This document shows positions 22,810-31,380 of a DNA stretch of 32,283 nucleotides, in pieces. Location of the stretch: positions 1-32,283 of the forward strand of contig CAJOCN010000039.1 in NCBI GenBank assembly GCA_905233255.1, read 5' to 3'. This stretch comes from Paludibacteraceae bacterium. GTDB lineage: Bacteria; Bacteroidota; Bacteroidia; Bacteroidales; Paludibacteraceae. Both the position numbers and the translations under genes were made by a program. Within the stretch, counting starts at the first letter, position 1, and each line of letters opens with the position of its first letter. The notes beneath the pieces were generated by a model. The model made no database searches and was not told where the DNA came from. It saw only the letters and a list, made by a program, of their open reading frames with translations.

Positions 22810-22813
22810 GAGC

Positions 22814-23167
22814 TTACTTAGCGCGACGCTCTTGGATGCGGGCTTTCTTACCCGTGCGCTCGCGGAGGTAATACAGTTTGGCACGACGTACTTTACCGTA
22901 CTTGTTGACTGTAATGCTCTCGATGAAGGGGCTGTCCATCGGGAAGATACGCTCTACGCCGATGTTACCGCTCATCTTGCGAACCGTGAAGCGCTTCTTG
23001 TCCTCGCTACCGTGGATGCAGATGACATCACCGCGGAACTCCTGAACACGCTCTTTGTTACCCTCTTTAATACGGTAGCCTACCGTAATCTGGTCACCTG
23101 CCTTGAATGCAGGGAATTCTTTTTTCTCACCGGCAAAAGCTTGCTCGGCTACTTTGATTAAATCCAT
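22814..23167 (-). CDS. rplS: Large-subunit ribosomal protein L19
   Basis: This 117-residue protein has family features FKAGDQITVGYRIKEGNKER, VQEFRGDVICIHG, FTVRKMSGNIGVERIFP and VRRAKLYYLRERTGKKARI (shown in part). L19 sits at the subunit interface near bridge B8. It is transcribed alone from 23422-23452 with an unusually long leader of about 250 bases and ends at the terminator 22780-22809. The genes trmD and rimM, its partners in many bacteria, are absent here. Confidence 0.97.
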   Translation of the reverse strand: MDLIKVAEQAFAGEKKEFPAFKAGDQITVGYRIKEGNKERVQEFRGDVICIHGSEDKKRFTVRKMSGNIGVERIFPMDSPFIESITVNKYGKVRRAKLYYLRERTGKKARIQERRAK

Positions 23168-23421
23168 TTCGTTAACTCTTTTTTATGGATCTGAATACTA
23201 CATATCGGGCATTTACTACTATTCGGCCGTTAACTCGTTCATTCGTTCACTCCTTCACTCGTTAAACGCCTAATTCAATCGCCAGAGGCACGATATGTTT
23301 TTTCCCTTAACGGGAACCCCAACGTAAACACACCGTAGTGGGTTTGCGGTGGGGAGAGGAGATTTCCCGATAACTTTACGAGTTGCAGCGCAACGAAGTC
23401 GTTAATCGGCGAAATCGACGA
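23168..23421 (-). promoter_or_regulatory. Long structured 5' leader of rplS, candidate autoregulatory RNA
   Basis: Between the -7 box and the rplS start lie ~250 non-coding bases. The strongest element is a 38-base hairpin at 23317-23354: on the minus strand CCCCACCGCAAAC pairs with GTTTACGTTGGGG (two mismatches), and CAC/GTG closes a TACG loop, a UNCG-type tetraloop. Directly next to it is TTCCC-GTTAA-GGGAA at 23302-23316, and a GTTGC-GCT-GCAAC hairpin is at 23382-23394. An octamer array (23228-23267) follows towards the gene. L19 leaders are known regulators in Firmicutes; whether this is a Bacteroidetes counterpart is inference. Confidence 0.55.
23228..23267. repeat. Octamer array in the rplS leader
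   Basis: Five 8-base units: CGTTAACT, CGTTCATT, CGTTCACT, CCTTCACT, CGTTAAAC. Confidence 0.7.
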
Positions 23422-23452
23422 CAAAATTACTGCTTTTTTTTGAATTGACCAA
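23422..23452 (-). promoter_or_regulatory. Promoter of rplS
   Basis: Minus strand: TAATTTTG at 23422-23429 and TTG at 23450-23452, spacer 20. Confidence 0.75.
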
Positions 23453-23489
23453 ATTTTTGAGCAAAAAAATGATTTTTTCTGTATTTTAT

Positions 23490-23520
23490 TTGCCTGTACG
23501 AAATATTTTTCGTACCTTTG
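23490..23520 (+). promoter_or_regulatory. Promoter of the tamB-like gene
   Basis: TTG at 23490-23492, spacer 20, TACCTTTG at 23513-23520. It excludes the TTG start at 23518, which lies inside the -7 box. Confidence 0.8.
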
Positions 23521-23547
23521 CAGGCTAAAATATGCGTGTGTATATAC

Positions 23548-26500
23548 GTGAAACGGATTCTGTACATATTAGGTGTGTTGATTGTCAGCCTGCTGTTGGT
23601 TAGCGGGATGGTGGTCGCTGCGCTGATGAGCGATAAGGTGGAGACCGCGGCGGTTAGGCTGGTGACAGCGGAGTTGTCGCGCGCGTTAGGTACGCATGCC
23701 ACCGTGGGCGCGGTGGAGTACCGGTTCCCGGCGCGGGTGGCGGTGAAGGATGTGTATCTGGAGGATCAGCAGGGCGACACTCTGGCGTTTGTGGGTGAGT
23801 TATATGCGCATTTCAGTCCGCTGGCGCTCCGGGACGGCGAGATCCGTTTCAGCCATGTTCGGCTCAGCGATGTGGTGGCGGATGTACACCGTTTGCCGGA
23901 TAGTACGTGGAACTACCAATTCCTGGTTGATGCCTTCAAAACCGACAAACAGAAAGAGCGGCAGCCGCTCAGGAGCCTGATCTCGGTCAGGGATGTGCAG
24001 TTGGATAATATCCGTCTCCGCTACGAGGACTACCATATTTATCTCAGCCACTCGGCGATGGATCTGCACCAACTGAGCGAGGACAAGTTCGATGCCGAGA
24101 TCCGGGAGATGGCGATGAAGGTGAATAAACCCTCCGTCCCCGGAAATCATCCCTCTGAGTTTACCGTAGAGAATGTGCAGGCGCATGTCATCCTGACGGA
24201 TACGATGTTTCTGGCTCCTACGCTGCGTGCCCGGTTACCGCAGTCGCGGCTGGACCTGAGCGGTGTGGAGGTGAGGCTTCCGGCGGATAGCGCGCTTACA
24301 CCGAACGGATCGGCGGAGGATATACATTTCGCCTTGCGGTTCAATGAGGCGGAGCTGGTGCCGGCGGAAATAGGGCTCTTCGTGCCGGGACTAAAGGGCG
24401 TAAAGCGGCCTTTCACGCTCCGCGGCGAATTGGAGGGAACGCTCGATTCGCTGGCTTTCAACGGCCTGACGATGCAATATAACGGACGTACGTTCCTGGA
24501 GGGTAACGTGAGTGCCATCGGTCTGCCGGATATCAACAACCCGTACCTCATGGCAAACCTGACGGACATACATACGAACGCGGCTGAGTTGCAGGATATA
24601 CTCTCGCAGTTACAGGGCCGGCCCGTGAAACTTCCCAAACAGTTGCATCGGCTGGGCGATATCCATTATAGAGGTTTGGCTTCCGGCCAGTTGCATGATC
24701 TGACGCTTCATGGCGCGTTCCGTACCGCTTTAGGCGCCATCACGACGGATGGCTCGTTCCGTGCCGACTCGCTATTCGAGCACATGGAATACGACGCGCG
24801 TGTGGTAGCGCGCAATTTCCGGCTGGGCAGGATGTTAGGTGTCGCTAAATTAGGTACGGTGACGGTAGATGTGTCGTCTGCCGGCAGGATAGAAGAGGGC
24901 AAGGTGAACGGCGATGTGAAGGCGCATGCGCGCAAACTGACCTATAACCGCTATACGTATGCCGACCTGACGTTGAACGGTCACTACAGCCCGCAGCGGT
25001 ATCAGGGTTCCTGCGCTATCCATGACCCGCATCTGGATGCCTCTTTCGACGGCGTGGTAGATATGCGGGACGCGAGTCCGGAGGTGAACTGCAATCTTGT
25101 CTGCAGGCATTTCGATTCGGAGACGATGGGTATCCCGCTTATCGGGGACCGGCTGAAGACGAAGTTCACGCTGGCGATAGACATGAGTGGTTCGAACCCC
25201 GATAACATCAGCGGTTACGCGGTGATAGACTCGTTGTATGTGGCGACGGCGCGTGACTCGGTGCTGATGCGCCAGTTCAAACTGCTGGCGTCTGCAGGAG
25301 CGGATGGCAGCAAGGCCATCACCCTGACGGCGGATTATCTGAATGGTGAGATGGACGGTGATTTTCGGTACCGCGATCTGGTGCCTGCTGGTCAGGCTTT
25401 GCTGCACCATTACCTGCCTACCGCCGTAGCCGCTCCTAAGCGTGAGTGGCAGCCGGTAGAGTTCTTCCTGAGAGCCAACGGCGAACGTCTGCGCGACGTG
25501 CAGCGGTTGTTCAAAGCGCCGCTCACGATCTCCGATCACCCGACTCTTACGGCGGATGTCTATATTTATCCCGATGAGGGTAGAGAGCCTCGTGTGAACC
25601 TGCGTTTCTTCGCGCCGGGTGTATTGGCGGGCAGCACGCCGGTCCATGAGCTGACGGTGACGCTCAACACGCTCGACACGCTCCGTCATGACGGTGCAAC
25701 GGGTTCGGGGTTGGCGCTCTCTGTCTCGGCGGAGGCGATGAAGATGCACTCCGTGGTATCGATGCTGGCGTTCCGCGACACGGTCTTGACCCACCTGACG
25801 ATGAGGCAGGAGGCGCAGATGTCGGAGTTGCTGCCGGAGGGCTGGGAGAAACTCACGCCGCGCGAACTGCAGCGGGCGCTGAGCAACGACCTGACGCATA
25901 AAGAGCGGCTCCAGGCGCTTCTGGCTGCGCAGCGCGCAGGAGACTACGGAGGCGATATTAAGTTCATTACCCATTTCTCGCAATACAACCGCAAACCGCT
26001 TGTCGAGCTGCATTTCCAGCCGGGCACATTGCTGCTCAAGGACTCCGTCTATACCTTAGGCGAGAGCCGGATTACGTACTGCGCGGCGGACACCTCGCTG
26101 CAGGTGGATCACTTTGCGTTCGAGGGCGGCGGACAGCATATACGCGCCAACGGAATGGCTTCCCGCAGGGCGAGAGATACGATCGAGGTGGATCTGCTCA
26201 AACTGCAGGCGGGTTACATCGTGCCCTTCCTGCTGCCGGTCCAGACGATTATGTTCAATGGGCTGCTCACGGGACAGGCGAATATCTCTTCGCTGTTCAG
26301 CGCACCGAAAGTGGACACGCAGATACATATAGACTCGATGGGGCTTAATAACTGCTATTTCGGCGATGCGGAGGTCGATCTGCATATCAAGGACTCGCTG
26401 GCTTTCCATGCCGATGTCTATCGTCCTGAGCGCAAGTTGGTGGATTTGAATGGCAAGGCGCTCTTTGACAAATCCGGTGTCTGGGAGTTGGATATGTATG

Positions 26501-28083
26501 CCGACTCGGTGCCGCTGGCTTTTGTCAACCACTGGACAACCACGGTGCTGCAGGACCTCGACGGTTATGGCACGGGTCGAGTGGTCGTAGGCGGACGGAA
26601 GGGTAAAACGTACGTGCTGCTGCGCTGTGCGGCGGAGAATGCGTCGCTCACGCTTCCTTGGACCGGCGTACGGTACACCATTGCTTCGGATACCATCGTG
26701 ATGGATACGACGGCGATCCTCTTCCCGAATGTGCGGCTGACCGATGCGGAGGGAAACAGAGTGGAGGTGAACGGCGGTGTCTATCATGACCAGTTCCGGG
26801 ATTTCGGTTTGGATCTGCACGTGGATGCCCACGATGCGCTCGTCTTCAATAAGAACAACAAGGGAGAGATGATGCAAGGAACGGTCTATGCTACGGGACA
26901 TGTGGATGTCACGGGTAGCCAGGACGATATTATCGTGGCTGCGGATGCGCGGACTTCCCGTAATTCCAAGTTCCGGTTGAGTCTCGATAATGTATCCTCG
27001 GCATACGAGTCCTCGTTTGTCCATTTCGTAGAGCACCCGGATACCACGGCGCAGACGATAGAGATGGAGACCGATCTGGATAATATTGATATCAAGCGTG
27101 TGGCGGGTGTGGATTCGTCGATGTACGTGCGTGCGGGGCGGTGCCTGCTTAAACTCAATTTGGAGGTTAACCCGTTCCTGCTCTTCCAACTCGTTTTGGG
27201 TGAGCGTAACGGCGATATCATCCAGGCGCGCGGTAACGGAGCGCTCCAACTGAGTTACGACACCGGTTCGGGCGAGGTCTCCCTCCTCGGTACATACGAT
27301 ATAGACAAGGGCACGCTCTCTTATACCGTGGCGAACGTCATCCGCAAGGAGTTCACCGTGGGTGCCGGTTCGACCATCGCTTTCTCGGGCGACGCCACCA
27401 ACCCGCAACTCAACGTGACGGCGAACTACAGGGTGACGGCGAGTCTGAAAGACCTATTCGGCGAAGATATGGATAAGTTAGGTCTGGCGAGATCGAATAT
27501 CCCGGTGACGACCTCTCTGCATCTGACCGGACCGCTGAATAACCCGATCCTCTCTTTCTCGCTCGAGTTCCCGACCTCCGACCAGTCGGTACAGCAACAG
27601 GTGCGTCAGGTCATCAACACGGATGAGATGTTGATGAGGCAGGTGATCTACCTGCTCGTCTTCGGACGGTTCTTCACGCCCGATTATATGTCCAACTCGC
27701 AGTACGCGACGCTCAACTCGACCTATTCGCTTCTCTCCTCGACTGTGACGAGCCAGATCAACGCCTGGCTCTCCAAACTGACGGACATGCTGACCCTTGG
27801 AGTAGCTATCCGCCGGGATGGACAAGGAGCCGCAGTAAACCAGGAGTATGAGGCGCAGTTCCAGCTCCAGCCGGTGGACAGGCTCGTCATCAACGGCAAT
27901 GTGGGGTATCGGTATAACCAGATTTCCAACCAGCCGTTCTTCGGCGATCTGGATATAGAGGTCTTGCTCACGGAGGACGGTCAGTGGCGGCTGAAGGGCT
28001 ACACCCACATGGTGGACAAATACTCTCTCCGCCAGGCCTCCACGATCCAAGGCATCGGCTTCATGTGGAAGAAAGACTTTTAG
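23548..28083 (+). CDS. tamB: TamB/AsmA-like translocation and assembly module protein
   Basis: This giant protein of about 1511 residues has one N-terminal transmembrane anchor (KRILYILGVLIVSLLLVSG) and a very long, beta-rich periplasmic body typical of AsmA-like proteins. These form a hydrophobic groove bridging inner and outer membrane. The last ~350 residues match the TamB C-terminal domain (DUF490): LSYTVANVIRKEFTVGAGST, FSGDATNPQLNVTANYRV, then VIYLLVFGRFFTPDYM. In Proteobacteria TamB works with TamA in outer membrane protein assembly and phospholipid transport; in Bacteroidetes the partner is often a BamA paralogue, not seen here. The start is set at GTG 23548, about 22 bases after the expected transcription start; an in-frame GTG at 23536 is the alternative. 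Codon use is GC-richer than in the following small gene. Confidence 0.9.
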   Translation: MKRILYILGVLIVSLLLVSGMVVAALMSDKVETAAVRLVTAELSRALGTHATVGAVEYRFPARVAVKDVYLEDQQGDTLAFVGELYAHFSPLALRDGEIRFSHVRLSDVVADVHRLPDSTWNYQFLVDAFKTDKQKERQPLRSLISVRDVQLDNIRLRYEDYHIYLSHSAMDLHQLSEDKFDAEIREMAMKVNKPSVPGNHPSEFTVENVQAHVILTDTMFLAPTLRARLPQSRLDLSGVEVRLPADSALTPNGSAEDIHFALRFNEAELVPAEIGLFVPGLKGVKRPFTLRGELEGTLDSLAFNGLTMQYNGRTFLEGNVSAIGLPDINNPYLMANLTDIHTNAAELQDILSQLQGRPVKLPKQLHRLGDIHYRGLASGQLHDLTLHGAFRTALGAITTDGSFRADSLFEHMEYDARVVARNFRLGRMLGVAKLGTVTVDVSSAGRIEEGKVNGDVKAHARKLTYNRYTYADLTLNGHYSPQRYQGSCAIHDPHLDASFDGVVDMRDASPEVNCNLVCRHFDSETMGIPLIGDRLKTKFTLAIDMSGSNPDNISGYAVIDSLYVATARDSVLMRQFKLLASAGADGSKAITLTADYLNGEMDGDFRYRDLVPAGQALLHHYLPTAVAAPKREWQPVEFFLRANGERLRDVQRLFKAPLTISDHPTLTADVYIYPDEGREPRVNLRFFAPGVLAGSTPVHELTVTLNTLDTLRHDGATGSGLALSVSAEAMKMHSVVSMLAFRDTVLTHLTMRQEAQMSELLPEGWEKLTPRELQRALSNDLTHKERLQALLAAQRAGDYGGDIKFITHFSQYNRKPLVELHFQPGTLLLKDSVYTLGESRITYCAADTSLQVDHFAFEGGGQHIRANGMASRRARDTIEVDLLKLQAGYIVPFLLPVQTIMFNGLLTGQANISSLFSAPKVDTQIHIDSMGLNNCYFGDAEVDLHIKDSLAFHADVYRPERKLVDLNGKALFDKSGVWELDMYADSVPLAFVNHWTTTVLQDLDGYGTGRVVVGGRKGKTYVLLRCAAENASLTLPWTGVRYTIASDTIVMDTTAILFPNVRLTDAEGNRVEVNGGVYHDQFRDFGLDLHVDAHDALVFNKNNKGEMMQGTVYATGHVDVTGSQDDIIVAADARTSRNSKFRLSLDNVSSAYESSFVHFVEHPDTTAQTIEMETDLDNIDIKRVAGVDSSMYVRAGRCLLKLNLEVNPFLLFQLVLGERNGDIIQARGNGALQLSYDTGSGEVSLLGTYDIDKGTLSYTVANVIRKEFTVGAGSTIAFSGDATNPQLNVTANYRVTASLKDLFGEDMDKLGLARSNIPVTTSLHLTGPLNNPILSFSLEFPTSDQSVQQQVRQVINTDEMLMRQVIYLLVFGRFFTPDYMSNSQYATLNSTYSLLSSTVTSQINAWLSKLTDMLTLGVAIRRDGQGAAVNQEYEAQFQLQPVDRLVINGNVGYRYNQISNQPFFGDLDIEVLLTEDGQWRLKGYTHMVDKYSLRQASTIQGIGFMWKKDF

Positions 28084-28086
28084 TCA

Positions 28087-28117
28087 ATGTACAATTCACA
28101 ATGCACAATGCACAATT
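28087..28117. repeat. Left heptad array flanking the four-helix-bundle gene
   Basis: 7-base units with the core ACAAT: ACAATTC, ACAATGC, ACAATGC, ACAATTA. 28094-28117 is inverted-complementary to 28483-28506 with 3 mismatches in 24. A mini-ORF (ATG 28087, stop TAA 28117-28119) begins 3 bases after the tamB stop and ends 2 bases before the start of the next gene, so coupling to tamB is possible. Confidence 0.75.
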
Positions 28118-28121
28118 AAAA

Positions 28122-28490
28122 ATGAAGGCAGAAAATATAGTAGAGCAAAAAAGTAAAGCATTAGCGTTGCGAATCATTAGATTATATCAATGGTTAAGCG
28201 ACAATAAGCACGAACATGTTCTATCAAAACAATTATTACGATCAGGTACCAGCATAGGTGCGAATGTTAAAGAAAGTGTTAGGGCGCAGAGTACTTTGGA
28301 CTTTATTGCTAAATTATCCATTGCATTAAAGGAAGCGGAAGAAACAGAATATTGGTTAGAACTTTTGTTTGAAAGTAATTTACTTGAACAAAATATATAT
28401 GATAGTGTGTATTCTGAGAATAAAGAACTAATAAAAATGCTTACATCTATCATAAAAACCACCAAAACCAATAACGGCATAAAATTGTGA
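28122..28490 (+). CDS. Four-helix-bundle protein (S23/IVS-encoded family)
   Basis: This 122-residue protein is all helical: MKAENIVEQKSKALALRIIR, then LYQWLSDNKHEHVLSKQLLR, then SGTSIGANVKESVRAQS, then FIAKLSIALKEAEETEYWLE and LLFESNLL. The SGTSIGANV-E motif and the EAEETEYWL helix are hallmarks of the family first found in 23S rRNA intervening sequences of Leptospira and Coxiella, and related to the Avd protein of diversity-generating retroelements. Members probably form oligomers that bind nucleic acid; the function is unsettled. The gene is clearly richer in A+T than tamB and pnp on either side and lies between inverted heptad arrays. The start could also be ATG 28101, inside the left array. 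It ends at a terminator shared with pnp. Confidence 0.9.
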   Translation: MKAENIVEQKSKALALRIIRLYQWLSDNKHEHVLSKQLLRSGTSIGANVKESVRAQSTLDFIAKLSIALKEAEETEYWLELLFESNLLEQNIYDSVYSENKELIKMLTSIIKTTKTNNGIKL

Positions 28491-28515
28491 ACTGTGAATT
28501 GTGAATTGTGAATTT
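28483..28515. repeat. Right heptad array flanking the four-helix-bundle gene
   Basis: 7-base units TTGTGAA, CTGTGAA, TTGTGAA, TTGTGAA, TTTAAAA from 28485. It is the inverse of the left array, and it includes the stop codon of the gene. Confidence 0.75.
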
Positions 28516-28551
28516 AAAAAAAGCAGCACCTTTAAAAGTGCTGCTTTTTTT
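28516..28551. terminator. Bidirectional terminator between the four-helix gene and pnp
   Basis: AAAAAGCAGCAC and GTGCTGCTTTTT pair across an 8-base loop (CTTTAAAA), with A and T runs on both sides. It overlaps the pnp stop codon (28550-28552) and serves both converging genes. Confidence 0.88.
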
Positions 28552-30808
28552 AGTGCCTCTCCGGCTTCGGGCCGCGTCTCTCCGGACGGGGACCTCTGTC
28601 GAGACGTGCACCGTCACGGTCGCCACGCGGTGCGCGGGCAGGACGCTCGGGCTCTACGTAGCCTTCGGGTTTCTCCTTCAGCGCTTTGGCGGAGAGGCGG
28701 AACTTACCGGTCTTCGGGTCGATCTCCAGCAGCTTGATGCGGATATGATCGCCTTCCTTGATACCGGTCTCTTCCATCGTCTCATAACGCTTCCAGTCGA
28801 TCTCGCTGATGTGCAGCAGACCTTCCTTACCCGGCATGAACTCTACGAAGCAGCCGTACGGCATCAGCGATTTAACGACGGAGTCGTACTCCTCGCCAAC
28901 CTCCGGCAGGGCTACGATCGCTTTGATCTTAGCGATAGCGGCCTGCATGGACTCGCCGTTGTTGGAGGCTACCTCTACCTTGCCGCCCTTCTCATCCTCG
29001 TCGATAGAGATGACAGCACCGGTCTCAGCCTGGATACCTTGGATAATCTTACCGCCCGGGCCAATCACAGCGCCGATCATATCCTTCGGGATATAGAAGG
29101 AAACGATACGCGGAGCGTGCGGCTTGAGGTCGGCACGCGGAGCAGGCATGCACTCTAAGATCTTTCCTAATATATACATACGCGCCTCGTGCGCCTGTGC
29201 GAGCGCGTTCTCTAATATTTCATAGGAGAGGCCATCCACTTTGATATCCATCTGACAAGCCGTCAGACCGTCTTTCGTACCGGTGGTCTTGAAGTCCATG
29301 TCACCCAGGTGGTCCTCGTCACCGAGAATATCACTCAGGATGGCGTAGTTCTTACCCTGGTTCTCGGAGATCAGACCCATCGCGATACCGGAAACCGGTT
29401 TCTTCATCGGTACACCGGCGTCCATCAGGGCGAGGGTACCTGCGCAAACGGTGGCCATGGAGGACGAACCGTTGGACTCGAGAATATCACTTACGACACG
29501 TACGGTATAAGGAAAATCCTCCGGGATCATGTTCTTCAGTGCGCGGCAAGCGAGGTTACCGTGACCGATCTCACGACGGCCCACACCACGCTGTGCTTTC
29601 GCCTCGCCGGTGGAGAACGGCGGGAAGTTATAGTGCAGCAGGAACTTGTCGGTACCTTGGATCAGCGCCTCATCGACGATCTTCTCGTCACGGCTGGTGC
29701 CGAGGGTCACGGTCGAGAGCGACTGGGTCTCGCCGCGGGTGAAGATAGAGGAACCGTGAGGTCCGGGCAGGTAACCTACCTCGCACCAGATAGGACGGAT
29801 TTCAGTCGTCTTACGGCCGTCCAGACGCTTACCCTCATCGAGTACGGCGCGGCGCATAGCCTCTTTCTCTACGTCGTGATAATAACGGTCCACGAGCGCG
29901 GCGATCTCGTCGATATCTACGCCGAGAGCCTCTGCGCGGGCTGCCATGTAATCGGCTTTCTCCGTCTTGAAGTCCTCGCAGATCTGGCTGAACATAGCCT
30001 CGCGGTGGTGCTTGTCGGTGTCGGCAGCAGTAGCTTGTGCATAAGCGCGGGCGTAAGAGTAGTCGTGTACAGCCTGCTTCAGCTCGTCGTCGTTCACCTC
30101 GTGGCAGTACTCACGCTTGGTCTCCTTGCCGTACGCCTTCATCATCTCGTCGATAGCCAGGCACTGCGGCTTGATAGCCTCGTGTGCGGCTTTGATGGCC
30201 TCCAGCATAACGCTCTCCGGCACTTCTTTCATCTCGCCTTCCACCATCATGATGTTGTCATACGTGGCGGCTACCATCAGCTCCAGGTCGGCGTGCTCGC
30301 ATTGCTCGAACGTCGGGTTAATCACCATCTTGCCATCTACGCGGGCTACGCGTACCTCGCTCACCGGACCCTCAAACGGGATATCGGAGCAAGCGAGAGC
30401 CGCACCGGCAGCGAGTCCTGCGATAGACTCCGGCATGTCGATGCCGTCTGCCGAATACATCGTTACGTTGACAAACGTCTCTGCGTGATAGTTGGATGGG
30501 AAGAGGGGACGAAGGGCGCGGTCGATCAGACGTGCAATCAGGATCTCGTAATCCGATGCTTTGCCCTCGCGGCGGGTGAAACCGCCCGGGAAGCGTCCTG
30601 CGGACGCAAATTTCTCTTTGTACTCTACGGTAAGGGGCATGAAATCGGTACCCGGCACCGCATCTTTGGCGGAGCAGACAGTGGCGAGGATCATCGTGTT
30701 GCCGAGGGTCGCCATCACAGCGCCGTCGGCTTGTTTAGCCAGCTTGCCTGTCTCCAGTTTGATCACTCGTCCGTCGGGGAGAGCAATCTCTTTGGTAATT
30801 ACATTCAT
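28550..30808 (-). CDS. pnp: Polynucleotide phosphorylase
   Basis: This 752-residue trimeric 3'-5' exoribonuclease uses phosphate to release nucleoside diphosphates and acts in mRNA decay. Two RNase PH domains are present, the second with [21 protein letters not shown], which carries the catalytic Asp residues. The KH domain ([20 protein letters not shown]) and the S1 domain ([20 protein letters not shown]) follow. A basic, Arg/Pro/Gly-rich tail ([15 protein letters not shown]) is typical of Bacteroidetes. The start is ATG at 30806-30808; the preceding TTG is less likely. It is monocistronic, with a promoter at 30886-30916 and a leader of about 70 bases. No rpsO lies next to it, unlike in E. 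coli. Confidence 0.97.
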   Translation of the reverse strand: MNVITKEIALPDGRVIKLETGKLAKQADGAVMATLGNTMILATVCSAKDAVPGTDFMPLTVEYKEKFASAGRFPGGFTRREGKASDYEILIARLIDRALRPLFPSNYHAETFVNVTMYSADGIDMPESIAGLAAGAALACSDIPFEGPVSEVRVARVDGKMVINPTFEQCEHADLELMVAATYDNIMMVEGEMKEVPESVMLEAIKAAHEAIKPQCLAIDEMMKAYGKETKREYCHEVNDDELKQAVHDYSYARAYAQATAADTDKHHREAMFSQICEDFKTEKADYMAARAEALGVDIDEIAALVDRYYHDVEKEAMRRAVLDEGKRLDGRKTTEIRPIWCEVGYLPGPHGSSIFTRGETQSLSTVTLGTSRDEKIVDEALIQGTDKFLLHYNFPPFSTGEAKAQRGVGRREIGHGNLACRALKNMIPEDFPYTVRVVSDILESNGSSSMATVCAGTLALMDAGVPMKKPVSGIAMGLISENQGKNYAILSDILGDEDHLGDMDFKTTGTKDGLTACQMDIKVDGLSYEILENALAQAHEARMYILGKILECMPAPRADLKPHAPRIVSFYIPKDMIGAVIGPGGKIIQGIQAETGAVISIDEDEKGGKVEVASNNGESMQAAIAKIKAIVALPEVGEEYDSVVKSLMPYGCFVEFMPGKEGLLHISEIDWKRYETMEETGIKEGDHIRIKLLEIDPKTGKFRLSAKALKEKPEGYVEPERPARAPRGDRDGARLDRGPRPERRGPKPERH

Positions 30809-30885
30809 CAATTTTTAGTCATTTTTGGCCGCCGTTTGCGACCGGTTATCTATAGTTAGAACTTGTTGTCACACAAAAAATCGTG

Positions 30886-30916
30886 CAAAGGTACTAATTT
30901 TTTTTGGAATATGCAA
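30886..30916 (-). promoter_or_regulatory. Promoter of pnp
   Basis: Minus strand: TACCTTTG at 30886-30893 and TTG at 30914-30916, spacer 20. Confidence 0.8.
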
Positions 30917-30947
30917 ATTTTCGGTGATAAAATTAAATAATTATTGT

Positions 30948-30969
30948 TTATTAGTAGATTATTAGTAGA
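30948..30969. repeat. Tandem 11-base repeat
   Basis: TTATTAGTAGA is repeated twice without change, in the AT-rich region behind the pnp promoter. Confidence 0.6.
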
Positions 30970-30992
30970 AAATGAACATTACATCATCTAAA

Positions 30993-31070
30993 GTGTCAAT
31001 TTTTCTACATTGGTCTTCGGGCTTATCAGCAAAGGGGGAATCCCAAATGGAACGGTGTAAAAATTGGCAC
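30993..31070. mobile_element. 78-base inverted-repeat element (MITE-like or insertion sequence relic)
   Basis: GTGTCAATTTTTCTAC (30993-31008) and GTGTAAAAATTGGCAC (31055-31070) are inverse complements at 13 of 16 positions and enclose 46 bases that differ in composition from the AT-rich surroundings (CTTCGGGC, AAAGGGGGAATCCC). No transposase and no clear target duplication is seen. A hairpin-type regulatory element is the alternative. Confidence 0.4.
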
Positions 31071-31119
31071 CACGGAGCGGGGCATTATTGAACATGAAAA
31101 ATAATAAATCATTGATAAT

Positions 31120-31194
31120 ATGAAAGTTGTAAAAGTAGTTTTTGCGAATTGTAAATCGTGCTTAGCAGAATGCAAAATCCATTTGCGTGAATAA
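31120..31194 (+). CDS. Possible 24-residue Cys-containing peptide
   Basis: From an ATG at 31120-31122 the frame reads MKVVKVVFANCKSCLAECKI and ends after LRE at a TAA. Three cysteines in a C-x2-C-x3-C pattern are unusual for random sequence. The frame ends inside the -33/-7 spacer of the next promoter, and no promoter of its own is visible. It may be chance. Confidence 0.2.
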   Translation: MKVVKVVFANCKSCLAECKIHLRE

Positions 31195-31213
31195 TTTTTT
31201 TTTTGTACTTTTG
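31183..31213 (+). promoter_or_regulatory. Promoter without an obvious gene (candidate small RNA)
   Basis: TTG at 31183-31185, spacer 20 (containing a run of ten T), TACTTTTG at 31206-31213. The next gene has its own promoter 190 bases further on. Confidence 0.7.
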
Positions 31214-31216
31214 CAT

Positions 31217-31377
31217 CGGATTTCAGAAACGAACCATCTTCGATCGAATCCGCAGAAGTACCAACGGTTAAGACACTACTTTTGTATATGATAAATCAAG
31301 GCGGTTATATCTCAGCATTCAGGCTGTAATTATTCAATCGTACACTACTTACCAAAAGCAGTGTGTTTCGCTTTTTC
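31217..31377 (+). ncRNA. Candidate small RNA upstream of the recombinase gene
   Basis: The expected transcript begins with a nested stem: CGGATT (31217-31222) pairs with AATCCG (31247-31252), and CGAA (31230-31233) pairs with TTCG (31239-31242). It ends with ACACTACTT (31342-31350) pairing with AAGCAGTGT (31356-31364), followed by a T-rich tract (TTTCGCTTTTT), a plausible terminator. Only a 13-codon frame (from ATG 31287) is present. A third copy of ACACTACTT lies at 31273-31281, so alternative pairing with 31356-31364 is possible. Promoter, structure and terminator together make a stable RNA plausible but unproved. Confidence 0.4.
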
Positions 31378-31380
31378 TGT

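Noticed and set aside
24850..27408. Two long minus-strand open frames (387 and 450 codons) inside tamB
   Set aside because: Both are antisense shadows of the tamB reading frame; Arg/His-rich with no recognisable domain.
29309..30859. Plus-strand open frame of 516 codons across pnp
   Set aside because: It is antisense to the fully conserved pnp gene and results from strong codon bias; it has no family features.
31234..31262. tRNA-like 3' end (TTCGATCGAATCC ... ACCA)
   Set aside because: No acceptor stem, D-arm or anticodon arm can be drawn around it; the resemblance is confined to a few bases.
31285..31352. Invertible promoter segment
   Set aside because: An imperfect inverted repeat surrounds it, but the segment contains no TAnnTTTG promoter on either strand, so a promoter switch is not supported.
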